Source: Cytidiella melzeri (Eukaryota > Basidiomycota > Agaricomycetes > Polyporales > Irpicaceae). From it: a stretch of DNA of 29,872 nucleotides. Within the stretch, counting starts at the first letter, position 1, and each line of letters opens with the position of its first letter. The position numbers and the translations under genes were made by a program. Where the stretch lies: NCBI GenBank assembly GCA_022592445.1, contig JABYQR010000470.1:1-29872 (forward strand), in the 5' to 3' direction. The notes beneath the pieces were generated by a model. The model was not told the DNA's origin and searched no databases. It worked only from the letters and a program-made list of their open reading frames with translations. Of the stretch, positions 1-9,707 are shown one piece after another.

Positions 1-1
1 T

Positions 2-85
2 GCACCTGCGAGCGGAGCATCGGGTGCTGACGTGGGATCGAGTGCAGCAGGTGCTAGTACGGGCTCGGGTGCAGTTGCAGCCTGA
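2..85 (+). CDS. 3' end of an Ala/Ser/Gly-rich protein (partial)
   Basis: From base 2 the frame reads an uninterrupted Ala/Ser/Gly-rich stretch ending in GSGAVAA and a TGA at 83-85. Such tails are common at the C-termini of secreted or GPI-anchored fungal wall proteins, so this may be the last exon of one whose body lies left of the window. The hydrophobic segment a GPI signal needs is absent in this frame but appears just downstream in another frame (about 93-160), followed by a Pro-Ser repeat. Only 27 codons are visible, so low-complexity noise is a real alternative. Confidence 0.3.
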   Translation, partial: APASGASGADVGSSAAGASTGSGAVAA

Positions 86-439
86 AGCCTATCGTACTTG
101 TCGCTTTCACCGTCCTCGTTGTTGTCATTGCCCACGCCCTTGGCCTTGTTGCCATCCCGTCTCCGTCTCCGTCTCCATCTCCGTCCTCGTCGTTTCCGTC
201 CCCGTCATTTCTGCCGTCTGCATCGTCGCCGTCGCTGCCCTCGTTGTGCTAGGATGGTTTCATTACCTTATTTGCAGTCTTTAGTTTTTTTTCGTGCCTG
301 TATACACGTCATATCACAATTTTGCAATACATATGCTTACTTGTAACATTGAGCTTGTGATTCTGTGACTACAGTATGTCTATGTGTACAGAAAGTTGCA
401 ACTGGTGGGTGGGTATTGATAGAAGTATGATACAATGAA

Positions 440-1040
440 GGGCAGGGTATCGGGAGGCGCGGATAGACAAGTGGGAAGGCGGGCAGACGGCGAGGAACGA
501 AGGAATGATGGGAGGGAGAGCGAGAGGCGTGCAGGAAGTCGAGCAGACACTCAGTCTTGATGGGAACCGCAGATAGACAAGTGGGAAGGCGGGCAGACGG
601 CGAGAAACGAAGGAATGATGGGAGGGAGGGAGGGAGACGCGCAGGAAGACTGACAGACGCTCAGTCTTGATGGAGGTACGGGGAGGCACGTGGGAAGGCG
701 GGCAGACGGCGAGGAACGAAGGAATGATGGGAGAACGAAGGAATGATGGGAGAAATTGAAGGAGGCGCGCAGGAAGACTGACTTGATGGGCGGCACGGGG
801 AGGCACGTGGAAAGGCGGGCAGACAGCGAGGAACGGAGGAATGATGGGAGGGGGGGAGGGAGGCGCGCAGGAAGACTGGCAGACACTCAGTCTTGATGGG
901 AGGTACGGGGAGGCACGTGGGAAGGCGGGCAGACAGCGAGGAACGAAGAAATGATGGACAGCACTCAGTATTGATGGGAGAAACAAAGGGAGGCACGCAG
1001 GAACGTGGGCAGACAACGAGACACTCAGTATTGATGGGCT
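440..1040. repeat. Minisatellite, about 110-bp unit, five to six copies
   Basis: A G-rich unit whose core is gggaaggcgggcagac, followed by cgaggaacgaaggaatgatg, recurs with cores at about 476, 586, 695, 812 and 922, so the spacing is about 109-117 bp. A degenerate sixth copy lies near 1000. Each unit also contains cactcagtcttgatggg. The unit length is not a multiple of three, yet the minus strand stays open in several frames because the repeat lacks stop triplets on that strand. The resulting Pro/Ser/Leu-rich ORFs are by-products of composition. Confidence 0.9.
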
Positions 1041-1226
1041 AGAACACCGACACACATGCTGTGACACTGTTTGACAGCTACTGATTGATAAGATAGGCAC
1101 GTGCTCCACAAAACGTAGCCAGATAATGACTCTGAGCCGCGGATCTAGGGTCTTACTCAACATGGAATTAAGGTCGTTATTCATTGTTTATCTCGCAGTA
1201 TGCGCTACATAGCACTTCACACCTGC

Positions 1227-2188
1227 TTAGGTTGGCAATTCGGCCCGCACGGCATGTATGTACGGTCCGTGATGTAGGAGGTCCAGGTGAGAAAACGACT
1301 GCCGTATGAGTTGTTGGTCATAGTGAAGATGTCCGAGAATGCTCGCACCGTGACAAACAGGAAGCAAGATGTCAACCTGTAATCAGGGTCAGCTATAGTG
1401 ACGTGAGATCAAAAACGTATATGCTCAACACCTACTTACACAGTCAAAATGCCAGTGGTCAGCCCGAATTTAACGAGACTATGTATCATCGTTTTCGTGT
1501 TCCTGTGAGGAATTCCATCAGAGTGAGTAACCCGGGCCTAGGCAGTGAGCGTGCGTCCGACGTACCGTTTTGCAGCCTGGCAGCGATTTCGATGAAGGTA
1601 GTATACCAGTACGGAGGTGATGGCTGTGTCGAGGACAATGTTGACAGCAAAGGCACAGTTGACGTCATACTGGGCTCAAGATCATCAACAGATGCATACA
1701 ACGCTATGGTCACATCAGGCAAACGAACGTTAGGTTTGAAAATTGAACAAACCGCTTCACTCCTGGAATGAGAAAACAGTTGGGATGAACGTCATTTACA
1801 AATACTGAGAGGCGAGAACATAAGGGACTGACCAGATAATACTCTCAAGCATCAACGGGTCGCCCCACCCAGTAAGGAGGTACATGTAAGTGAGGTGCAT
1901 GCATAGGCCAGTATGAACTGCTTCCATATTGCTTTGACTTGGGATGAATACAACAGATACGTAAACGCAAGAACCAAGCTTACGCAATGAACAAGACGAG
2001 GGCTTTCAATTCAGGGTGGTCACAAAAGGTCATCCAGTAATAATAAAATTGTGCGCAAAATAAGCCATAAAGTCTGTAGGCAACACACGTTAGCATATTC
2101 TGAGACAATGATCCAAGACTCACATGAAAGCGAAGAAGAGCACAAGCGTGCTTGCTCCGAGGATGTACTCTATCTCCGAATTGGCCAT
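1227..2188 (-). pseudogene. Truncated DUF6534 membrane-protein paralogue
   Basis: This is a paralogue of the intact gene at 3218-5289. Proposed exons are 2124-2188, 1984-2073, 1833-1931, 1729-1762, 1566-1669, 1440-1502, 1349-1376 and 1227-1298; all introns are 50-70 nt with GT-AG ends. They join to a 184-codon frame. The first three exons have exactly the lengths (65, 90, 99) seen in both paralogues and encode MANSEIEYI, YGLFCAQFYYYW and the HTGLCMH region. Exons of 104, 63 and 28 nt encode the later helices (FAVNIVLDTAITSVLVYYL, GLTTGILT, LTSCFLFVT). The middle exons carrying the YRIW motif and the C-terminal LYANSMLA..LNAR block are missing. The last exon is unrelated to the family and ends at TAA 1227-1229. 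It could be a short expressed variant, but loss of several helices makes a decaying copy more likely. Function of the family is unknown. Confidence 0.6.
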
Positions 2189-2242
2189 GGTGAAGTGCGT
2201 ACAAAAGCCCCAAGATGAGTTACGGAAGCTGACCTTTGCTGG

Positions 2243-2252
2243 TCCTTAAATA
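2243..2252 (-). promoter_or_regulatory. TATA-like box of the truncated DUF6534 copy
   Basis: The minus strand reads TATTTAAGG about 55 nt upstream of the ATG at 2188. Both other paralogues have an AT-rich TATA-like motif at about the same distance from their start codons, which supports both the box and the chosen starts. Confidence 0.4.
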
Positions 2253-3217
2253 GGATATAGGGTCTCGAACAGCGTAGCCAAGTCAGAAAGCCGTATGCCT
2301 TGTAACAAGGTTATGCTGGGCAAGTGTAGCAGATAGGTATCATGATATCTTGATGTATGAAAGTATGCACGCGATGTGATGATGAGAAGCAAGTAATGAT
2401 ACTGCTGATAAAAAATTGACTCACTGCAATGCTGCAGGCTTGATTGGCTTCATGCTCTAGGGACAGTGCCTTTATAGGCGTCTCGGTTACCTGAAGAAGA
2501 GATTGTAAGACGGCGCACTGGGATTACACGCTAGACACTCCAGCGGAGGCGGACAGCACGCTGCGCCATGCACGAGAGCTGGATGGGACCATCAAGCATC
2601 CATCTCGTGCAATATACTTGCTGCAGCACGGGCGCTGAGGATCTTGCACAGAAGGTAAGCTGGAACGATTGTGGCGTGCAACAGTTATGCGTACAGTTGG
2701 TCTATAGCTGCGATTGTGCATGAGTCCGTCGTCTCGGACATCTTGCGTGTCAGCATAGAGGCCAGCAGGTAACAACAGAGGAACACAGTGGCATGGATGT
2801 GTTTCCAAAATCTGGAAAGGTTACTATTGCGAATCGCCTCAACGTAAGACTCGGACGAAGGTGTCTGTGTTCAAACGTTCAACGTCCCCAATGTTACGGC
2901 ATTTGGACGTGGCGGATAAAAATGACACTCCGATTGCGGACGTGTTTTGTGCGTGGCGTGCCGAAGCACCGGAACAAAACACATTCAATTCCAGCTCAAC
3001 CTAGTCTCGGCGCCCGTGGTGCCGAACTCTTCCCCGTCCAAGATCGTTGCATTCGTAAAGCATTCCCTAGTAGACATGTCAAGCAGCAGTGTATCATAAA
3101 CTCACTTAGAAGCACGAGAACAACAACCGCGACTATCATCGGCAGACTCGGAACTGCTATTGAACCTAGTACGAAGACGCTTGCAATCCAAAGTACTCAA
3201 CAATGAGAGCGAGATGA
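2253..3217. other. Intergenic stretch without a recognisable gene
   Basis: Open frames at 2524-2808 (minus) and 2793-3206 (plus) show no family motif, no membrane segments and no plausible intron pattern. I assign no gene here. It lies between the 5' side of the truncated paralogue and the 3' end of the intact one. Confidence 0.5.
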
Positions 3218-5289
3218 TTACGCTTCCAAGGCACTTGCCTCCTGACCTTTATCGACCTGTTTGGTAGTCATTGAATACTGACGCTCTTTTACGTCGAGAG
3301 CGAGCTCGAATCTGCCTGCACTCACCCACGTCTCCGAGCTGACCGTGATTCCAGTCGTTTGCGAATGAAAATGAATAGCGGCCTACGAAAAAGAAAGAGC
3401 TGTGTCAGATCATACACGAAATACATGGTCATGCTGCTTTGAGAAGATGCACGTACCGGGGCTGGGTTCGAAAAAGGAGTCGGCGTAGATTGCAAGTTGG
3501 TCAGCTCTAACCCGAACTTTGTGTCTGCCCTTGAGGAGTGGACGATGCTTTGACGGGCGTTCAAGCTGGCAAGGCAGTCAAAAACACAGCACAACTATTA
3601 TGGAGAGGACGATACGGACAGTGCGAGCATGGAGTTCGCGTACACTGCGTGCCAGAGTTGAGAGACGGTATGCGGTGACAACAAGACGAGTCCTTACATT
3701 TGGCAATGAGCTCTATGATTCCGCCGAATGTGAGGGTATTCTTGGTAGTGCTTAGCTTGAATGCGAAGGGAACAAGTCGTTAGGTGGAGTTCAAGCACGC
3801 GCATTGGTTCCTCGCACCGAGATGAACAGAGCACAAGATGCGACCCTGTAGCTGCTGTAAGTGATACGCTGGAAACGATATAGTGTACCCGCGCGTGAAC
3901 ACGCACACTGTAATTGCACCGGCACTGATCGCAAACGTGCGAAGACTATTCAGCATTCTCTTCGTGCCCCTAGAAACGTTGAGTGTCAATCAACACCACA
4001 GTTGAATTACAATGAAATGAGACACACCGTTTAGCAGCAACGGAGCGGTCCTGATACAGATAGTACGCCAGCACTGAAGTAATTGACACGTCGAGAATAA
4101 GATTGAGAGCGAATGTGCAGTTCAAGTCAAACTTATATCCCCAAAGGTTAGTGGATGCTGAGCAAGCGAACGAGTCAATATTTACCACAAAATGCTTTTC
4201 AGCGTATACTTCTTCCCAAGTCTTGAATTTGGCCCTGCAAAGCAACATGCGATATTGTCTCTGTAGGAAATTTCTGGTGCTTACGTGTATGCCGTTGCCC
4301 CTGGTCAGTGGTGGTCAAGATCAATAGTTACGTGGCAGCAAAACATTGATCGTACGTACTGAGTGCAACTCCTGGATGTGTCAGATCAGTGATTGCAGCG
4401 TGCTGTATTGTTGAATACGTACCGAGGTGCGCGAGTAGTGTCAACGTCTGAGATCATAGAATGTTACTAGCTGCGGAACCCTTTGACAGTGAAACACATC
4501 TCCTACCATGAAGACAACAGGGACATAATTCTTGCGATCTTGCGCGCTGGATTAGCCTGCGAAATACTCAAGCTTGGTAGAAAGAAAAACATACACCGCC
4601 AGATCCGATAGATATAGAATCTGCGAGCAAGAAGAGTCGGAAACTCGTTGACAGCTGACTGAATACACGCTCACCCTTGAACCAGGGTACTAATGATCAA
4701 CTAGTAAAGATGAAAAGCATGTATCAACAAGTATGTCGATATAGAACTTGCATTACCAGAAGCTTACCTCAAGAAATATTGTGGTCTATATACCATCGAT
4801 GTAAGTACAACACGTAGATGGTAGACACACCCCGCATACTGACCACAACGCTCCTGGAAAAATGTCAATGTGAGCAGCTATTATGTGTAGTGAGCAGTGC
4901 GAGTCAAGTCATTCCACAAACCAGAGAACTTCGCTTATAGCTATAGGATTGCCCCATGCAATGACAAAGTACGCATACACAACGTGAATGCACAAGCCTG
5001 TGTGGACAGTTTCCAATAGTCTGTGGCAGTCGAACTCAGCACCCGAAGAGATGTTTAAAGCTGGTAAAGAAATACACACAGAATGAATGCAACCAGCGAC
5101 ATGATCATCGGATGGTCACGATAGTTCCTCATGTAATAGTGCACTTGCGTACATAGCATACCGTACAGCCTAAATAAACAAAGGTCAGTCACCACCTCAT
5201 CACGGTAAACACGTTTGCCCTCACATAAACCCAAAGCATACGAGAACTAAAGCGGGACCGATGAAGGCCGCTAGCGAGGGTGTAGCCAT
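3218..5289 (-). CDS. Intact DUF6534 seven-helix membrane protein (19 exons)
   Basis: Spliced by eye with help of the two paralogues, the exons are 5225-5289, 5080-5169, 4922-5020, 4829-4853, 4768-4785, 4675-4700, 4597-4620, 4507-4546, 4423-4447, 4360-4371, 4285-4300, 4186-4234, 4028-4131, 3907-3969, 3818-3845, 3698-3755, 3620-3644, 3457-3565 and 3218-3382. Their sum is 1041 nt, 346 residues plus stop, with no frame break. The protein starts MATPSLAAF and is a chain of hydrophobic helices. Family landmarks are the HTGLCIH region near residue 70, FYIYRIW near 110, and KLYANSMLALLNARQ near 246-260, the hallmark of fungal DUF6534 proteins. A polar tail with SETW follows. Such proteins are predicted fungal plasma-membrane or endomembrane proteins of unknown function, often in multigene families. 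The last exon could hold a further in-frame 69-nt intron after the SETW codons. Many exons are 12-28 nt, so gene callers would probably miss them. Confidence 0.8.
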
Positions 5290-5340
5290 GCTGCTGAAGG
5301 GTAGTGCTGGCGTGTGAAACAACACCGCAGCGATCTGTAG

Positions 5341-5349
5341 TTTTATATA
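5341..5349 (-). promoter_or_regulatory. TATA box of the intact DUF6534 gene
   Basis: The minus strand reads TATATAAAA, 52 nt upstream of the ATG at 5289. It is the clearest TATA element of the three paralogues. Confidence 0.5.
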
Positions 5350-6204
5350 CTGCCCGTGCTGGAGTCTCCCACAGATCGAATGTCGTTGCGAGATGAACCG
5401 CTTGATGAAAAACGGATGAGCTCACACGAGACGGCTGTGGGACATTATCATTCATGAATCCGGTCATGATCGGCATCTTTCATCAAAGCCAGGAAAAGCG
5501 GGATGTGTCAGCGGCGCGAGCGCGAAATAGCCCTGTTCCTATCGAAATCACTGCGTCGGTCGCGGTACAATCGACTCCCACGTCAACAAATTGCCCGCGG
5601 GGTGCCCGTTGTTTATAGTATTGTCCTCTAGCACTCATTCAGCTGGAAGTTATGACAATCAGATGTACCTGAATAGATGTGCATAAATCGCGACGTACAA
5701 CAGAAAAGGAACTCGGTATGTCGCATGGTAGATCTTCATCCGCCCAGAGCACGTTGGCTTGGGTACCAATCATCAGCGACACGGCAGAGCCCATTCTCAC
5801 ACTGCGTACGTACTAGGTACGCCAATCCAGTCTTCTCACAGAGACGGGCTCGGGCAGACACACATCATACAGGCGGGCTCGGGCAGACGCCTATCATGTA
5901 CCTGTAAAACAAGCGTGATCGTGATAACTGCTCAATCCGCAGAGATAGCCAACGTCACTTGCGCAAAAGCTGAACCCACTTGTTCCAAATTTTCAGCGAA
6001 ATGTGAGAACAGACTACGACCAGCGAGCAGTTTCCCACCCTGGGCTCACCATGTGTAGGGCAATGACTCGTGGCAATCTGCGTGGTAGCTAGGATAGCAA
6101 TTTCCTCAAAGATCCAAATCACCTGTATTCATGGAATGGTCAGATATTGGCATAAGAACGGCCAACAGATTATGGTAGCTGAAATACGCACCTGGATGGT
6201 CTCC
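5350..6204. other. Intergenic stretch, no gene recognised
   Basis: Short overlapping open frames on the plus strand (5677-6058) have no recognisable motif. A small direct repeat, cgggctcgggcagac, occurs twice near 5845 and 5875. The minus strand at about 6020-6200 may hold the next exon of the cyclin-like relic described at 6205-6498. Confidence 0.4.
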
Positions 6205-6498
6205 TCAGACTCCTTCACGAAGTAGCGCGACTGCCGCTAGATAGCTGCGTATCTCCTCGATCTTGCAATTGGAGAACATGCCGTGACCAATGATGAATTT
6301 GTTTGGCAACGTGTCATCGCAGATCACCTTGAATGCAAGCATGCACACAGAGACGAATAGTCCTTGGCTGCAGGAGATTTGGGCCTTGAATCCTTGTGGG
6401 GAGATAAATAACAGGCAAAGCAGGCAAAACGTGTTGGAGAGTCTATGGAGCGCGTAGACGATAGACAAGTCTAGGCGAAGGGGGTGTGCAAGTGACAC
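6205..6498 (-). pseudogene. Decayed cyclin-box exon (fungal Pcl/Pho80-type)
   Basis: The minus-strand frame contains VCMLAFKVICDDTLPNKF followed by IGHGMF and EEIRSYL. This matches the fungal cyclin box pattern in which SKVICDDT..NK..., a G.GMF turn and ..E.E..SYL follow one another. The upstream part VYALHRLSNTF fits the start of the box. The match breaks after SYL: the frame that continues into YFVKESEETIQ is shifted by one base. That shifted frame can splice from 6188 to a further exon near 6120. No start exon was recognised upstream. I read it as a frameshifted, incomplete remnant of a gene for a cyclin partner of a cyclin-dependent kinase. Confidence 0.5.
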
Positions 6499-7360
6499 TG
6501 CAGTGTGTTTCCATCACCGGACTCGTGTGACGGTGGCACATGCTGAGTCATCAGTTAAAGCGCCCGGGAGTGGTCTGGGGTCCTCCGTCAGCCGCGCACT
6601 TACTTGAATCCAACCCAAATCATTCTACGAGTTGCTCAAGAGGCTACATGGTCAATGCGTGAGATAGGACGAAACTTCATGCGGAGAGGAGGGCGTTGAT
6701 TAGACAACGAGTCGACAGAGCATGCTCGACATAACCTGTTTCTCGTCAAGGCGAACATAGTCACGAACGTTGCGAGGGGTCAAGGACTAACGGGTGAGGC
6801 GGTCCTCGCGCGTGTGTTCATTCTACTGAACGACGTGGAGGTTCCCAAGATATTTCTGACAACAAAAAGTTTCGATATATATCAATCAGACGCATGAAGT
6901 GAACATCTTCGTATCTCAATCACTGACCGCAAAACTGATATTTTTAGCATTCTCTCCCGGAGGCTCAGATCCCGAACTTACCGTGGTCTGTGGCAGTGAA
7001 GCACAATATCAGCGCATTACGAAATGCGCGACTCTTTCATCTCCATCCAACACGAAGGTGCTCGCATTTGAGCTTGTTTCAATGATTGGTAGACCCAACG
7101 TAGCGTTCATGGCCACTCACCGAGCTCAATAACTCGAGAGTAGAAATCACTTACCCACAACGGCGTGTCTTTTTTTGCCCATCTATCTTTCGGCGCATCG
7201 TTTACTGATATGTCTTGTTTGATGATTATTCGATTTTCGCGTACACTGGTGACCGAAACGCAACAGAATACTCGACTACAAAACGAATTGTGTGCCCGTT
7301 TTCACACCGGTCACTATTCTAGCTTCAGGCCCTGTACTAAGGAGTGATCTGCTGTGGATG
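6499..7360. other. Intergenic stretch, no gene recognised
   Basis: Open frames at 6899-7132 and 7165-7347 (plus) have no family motif. The region may include lost upstream exons of the cyclin relic, but none could be aligned by eye. Confidence 0.4.
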
Positions 7361-7367
7361 TTAAATA
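7361..7367 (+). promoter_or_regulatory. TATA-like box of the transposon-split DUF6534 gene
   Basis: TTAAATA lies 49 nt upstream of the ATG at 7416, a position comparable to the boxes of the two other paralogues. Confidence 0.35.
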
Positions 7368-7415
7368 CGGTTCTGCCTACCTATGCGTTCCCCCCTCGTA
7401 CTGCAACCTGTCGCC

Positions 7416-7784
7416 ATGGCCAGCTCGGATCTTGAGACCTTCATGGGGCCGTGTTTCATTCTAATTTGCCTTGCACTCATGTGAGTCTATGCTATTCATC
7501 TCTTTCCGCCCTTTCTGAGTAGTGAATAGCTTGTACGGCATATTCTGTGCGCAAGCGTTCTATTATTGGACCACATACCAAGATAGCCTTGGTCTCAAGC
7601 TCCTGATCTTTGTTGTATGGTAAGTACCGTCGAATATCGTCCATTTTCCTGGGATAGTGATCCGGAATTGTAGCGTGCTGGAGAGCGTTCATGTTGTCAC
7701 CTGCATTCACCTCATGTATACGTTCTTACTCAGTGACATTGCCAGCCCAGATAAGCTATCGAGGACGGTATGGTCAGTCATCCG
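7416..7784 (+). CDS. DUF6534 gene, 5' part (split by a transposon in intron 3)
   Basis: Exons 7416-7480, 7530-7619 and 7674-7772 have exactly the sizes (65, 90, 99 nt) and phases of the first three exons of the intact paralogue. They encode MASSDLETF, the helix with YGIFCAQAFYYW, and the SVHVVTCIH region. A 5' splice site GTCAGT follows at 7773, so intron 3 is entered 12 bases before the Mutator-like element begins at 7785. The gene resumes on the other side: exon 4 is 11244-11277, exon 5 is at 13461, and the rest runs to 15168. The reading frame carries through all of these exons, so the insertion interrupts an intron and not the coding sequence. Whether a 3.4-kb intron can be spliced in a genome with introns of about 55 nt is doubtful. 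Confidence 0.7.
7776..7784. repeat. Target-site duplication, left copy (9 bp)
   Basis: The sequence agtcatccg directly abuts the left end of the element at 7785 and recurs at 11194-11202 directly after its right end. Confidence 0.9.
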
Positions 7785-8406
7785 ACTTGACGTTAATCTC
7801 CCACCCAATTGTCAGCACTAAACAAACTCCGCTAGGCGCGGGCTGATGGCGCCAAACCGAGAGCTCGGCGCGGGTCTTAGATGATTTTCAGAGTGCGGCG
7901 AGCCCGCCAATAGGTGTACAATAGGTTCCGCAGAAATACATAGGATAACAAAGAGTACATTTTGAGTCTATGCAACTGATGCCTTGGGATACATAGGATA
8001 ACAAAGAGTACATTCTTAACATCATAACAAAGGGTACATTGTGAGTCTATAGAACTGATGCCTCAGACTTTTGTGAGCTCCTCAACAGCTAGTCACATAG
8101 TAATCTTAGGCAATTACATGGGACAATAAATATAATTGAAGGGTACAATTTTCAGTATACAAGAGTGTACATATTCTAGTGTATAAGTCTGTTACATAGT
8201 GTACAAAACCTTACTGATGGCATTGTGAATCTTCCAATTCCCTCTTTCTAGTAAAGCACTATTCATGCCTCTGTCAGGCTCTTTGTTTCTTCTGTTTGCA
8301 CTGCTCACATACTCACACATGTTTCAGAGTGTAGCATGGTTACTTATATTGCATTTGGAACAGCTGCCATTTCCCTTTTCCGGTACAGCTCTATTTATAT
8401 CTTTGC
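7785..8406 (+). repeat. Left terminal inverted repeat of the Mutator-like element
   Basis: These 622 bp pair with 10572-11193. Homology stops abruptly after atctttgc. Subterminal copies of a 20-odd-bp motif lie around 7943 and 8000 and could be transposase-binding sites. Confidence 0.85.
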
Positions 8407-8512
8407 TGTAAGCGATCTGAACTCCGACGTCATAACTGTTACGCCAAAAGGCAGTTTAACTGAGATGTTATTATCTCAGTCTTATCGGAGTATATATGCT
8501 GTTCCAAGCACT

Positions 8513-8916
8513 GTGCTAACCCGCGCCAGGGTTACACTCCTCCCCGTTATAGACACTTTAATCCCACCCTCCGGAGTTTCTCTCGGACAGTATGAGGGCT
8601 GCTCTGGGTTGTCTATTGGGGATTTGTGATATATGCCGCCCCAAGGGTGTAACCCCTTGCAAGTTGCCCCCAGCCAGGGTTGAACCCCTGACCTGCAACC
8701 CAAAACATCTCAGTTAGTGTAAGCTCGTGGTCGCGGTTTCCAATACCTTGTGCGATGGGTCGGTTATGGCCCCAAACATGACCAATGGCTGCCTGGCGCG
8801 GAGGTTTGAGACCTCGTTCCGTTGACGGATTTCTTACGGGAAAACAACATTCCGGATGTTGGTGAAGATGTTTAATTCTTCAGGATGGGTGAGAGTGTAA
8901 CCCTGCGGGTTACAAC
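8513..8916. repeat. Inverted-repeat unit inside the Mutator-like element
   Basis: The ends 8513-8539 (core aacccgcgccagggttac) and 8893-8916 (core gtaaccctgcgggtt) are imperfect inverted copies enclosing about 350 bp without an ORF. It looks like a small MITE-type insertion, but I could not define a target duplication. Another copy of the tgtaaccctg end motif begins the insertion at 10142. Confidence 0.45.
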
Positions 8917-9048
8917 ATACATTATTTCTTTCATAGTTTTCTTTAATTACCATTTTTGGTATACGTTTGCATTTGGACTTTTCATACTTCTTTATCTTTC
9001 CCACACTCTCGCGACACTTATACACTACGACGCCTCCTTCGAGCCATC

Positions 9049-9140
9049 TCAGTTTTCCCCTCCGGCTCGAAGGTATGTGCCACCACCTCTTAGTTATAGC
9101 GATATCTAGTACTTATCAGTTTTCCCCTCCGGCTCGAAGA
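9049..9140 (+). repeat. Direct repeat pair ending in cctccggctcgaag
   Basis: The segment atcagttttcccctccggct plus cgaag occurs, with one or two differences, at about 9048-9072 and 9116-9140, 68 bp apart. The function is unknown. It lies in the AT-rich interior upstream of the small ORF at 9708. Confidence 0.5.
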
Positions 9141-9250
9141 ATAAATTTTGTAAAAGTTCTCTTTCCGAGTGTTTCCTGCTCTGCAGCAGGTTTCCACTCT
9201 TACACTATATCTCACTCTGTTCTTGCTTGTTCTAAGACAAGGCTAGACTT

Positions 9251-9345
9251 TTCCAGAAGGTTCTAAGAACTATGACATCATCTAATGGAATGTTCTATAC
9301 TATGACATCATAGTTCCAGCATGTTCCACAATGTTCCAGAGAGTT
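9251..9345 (+). promoter_or_regulatory. Heat-shock-element-like cluster upstream of the element's ORF
   Basis: At 9251-9270 the sequence TTCcaGAAggTTCtaaGAA fits alternating nTTCn/nGAAn modules of a heat-shock element. It is followed by two copies of TATGACATCA (9271 and 9301) resembling CRE/ATF sites, and by repeated TGTTCCA modules to 9345. The cluster is about 360-450 bp upstream of the ORF at 9708. The motif match is direct; activity is inference. Confidence 0.35.
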
Positions 9346-9375
9346 CTATCATGTGATACACAGATAAGGAAAGGA

Positions 9376-9534
9376 GCGCATCACCGCATCAGAGACAGGA
9401 GGCGCATCAGCGCATCAATTGATAGGCACTGATAATAAGCGCCGGAATAGGCGCCTGATAAGCGCCAGATAAGCGCTGGGTAAGCGCCTAAATAGACGCC
9501 GGATAAGCGCTGGATAAGCGCTTGACAAGTGCTT
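9376..9534 (+). repeat. Short tandem repeats (gcgcatca; 11-12-bp gataagcgc units)
   Basis: Three gcgcatca-type motifs at 9376-9418 are followed by about eight degenerate units of gataagcgcc/gataagcgct between 9431 and 9534. Confidence 0.7.
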
Positions 9535-9707
9535 AAATATTCCCAATAATACCGTTGCCTGGTAAGGCAAGTCTTGTAGAAACATTGAAAATCTGTGACA
9601 AAAGCCAGAAGTTGTTGACATCCCGTGCTACAAAATTCAGGTACAAAACTCTTCAAATGCAATCAATCTTACTAAACTCATGTTTACTCAATTGAAGTCA
9701 TACAGCT

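Noticed and set aside
369..1184. 271-codon open frame on the minus strand
   Set aside because: It runs through the minisatellite, is Pro/Ser/Leu-rich from repeat composition, and overlapping frames are equally open.
2524..3206. Two moderate open frames (minus and plus)
   Set aside because: They have no recognisable motif, hydrophobic segment or splice pattern and are probably chance.
5189..5476. 95-codon minus-strand open frame
   Set aside because: It overlaps exon 1 and the promoter of the intact DUF6534 gene in another frame and has no features.
8640..8710. tRNA-like stretch on the minus strand (ggggttcaaccctgg resembling a T arm)
   Set aside because: The stem cannot form with the standard seven-base T loop, and no matching acceptor, D-arm or A box is seen. 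It is probably just local inverted repeats of the gggttacac type.
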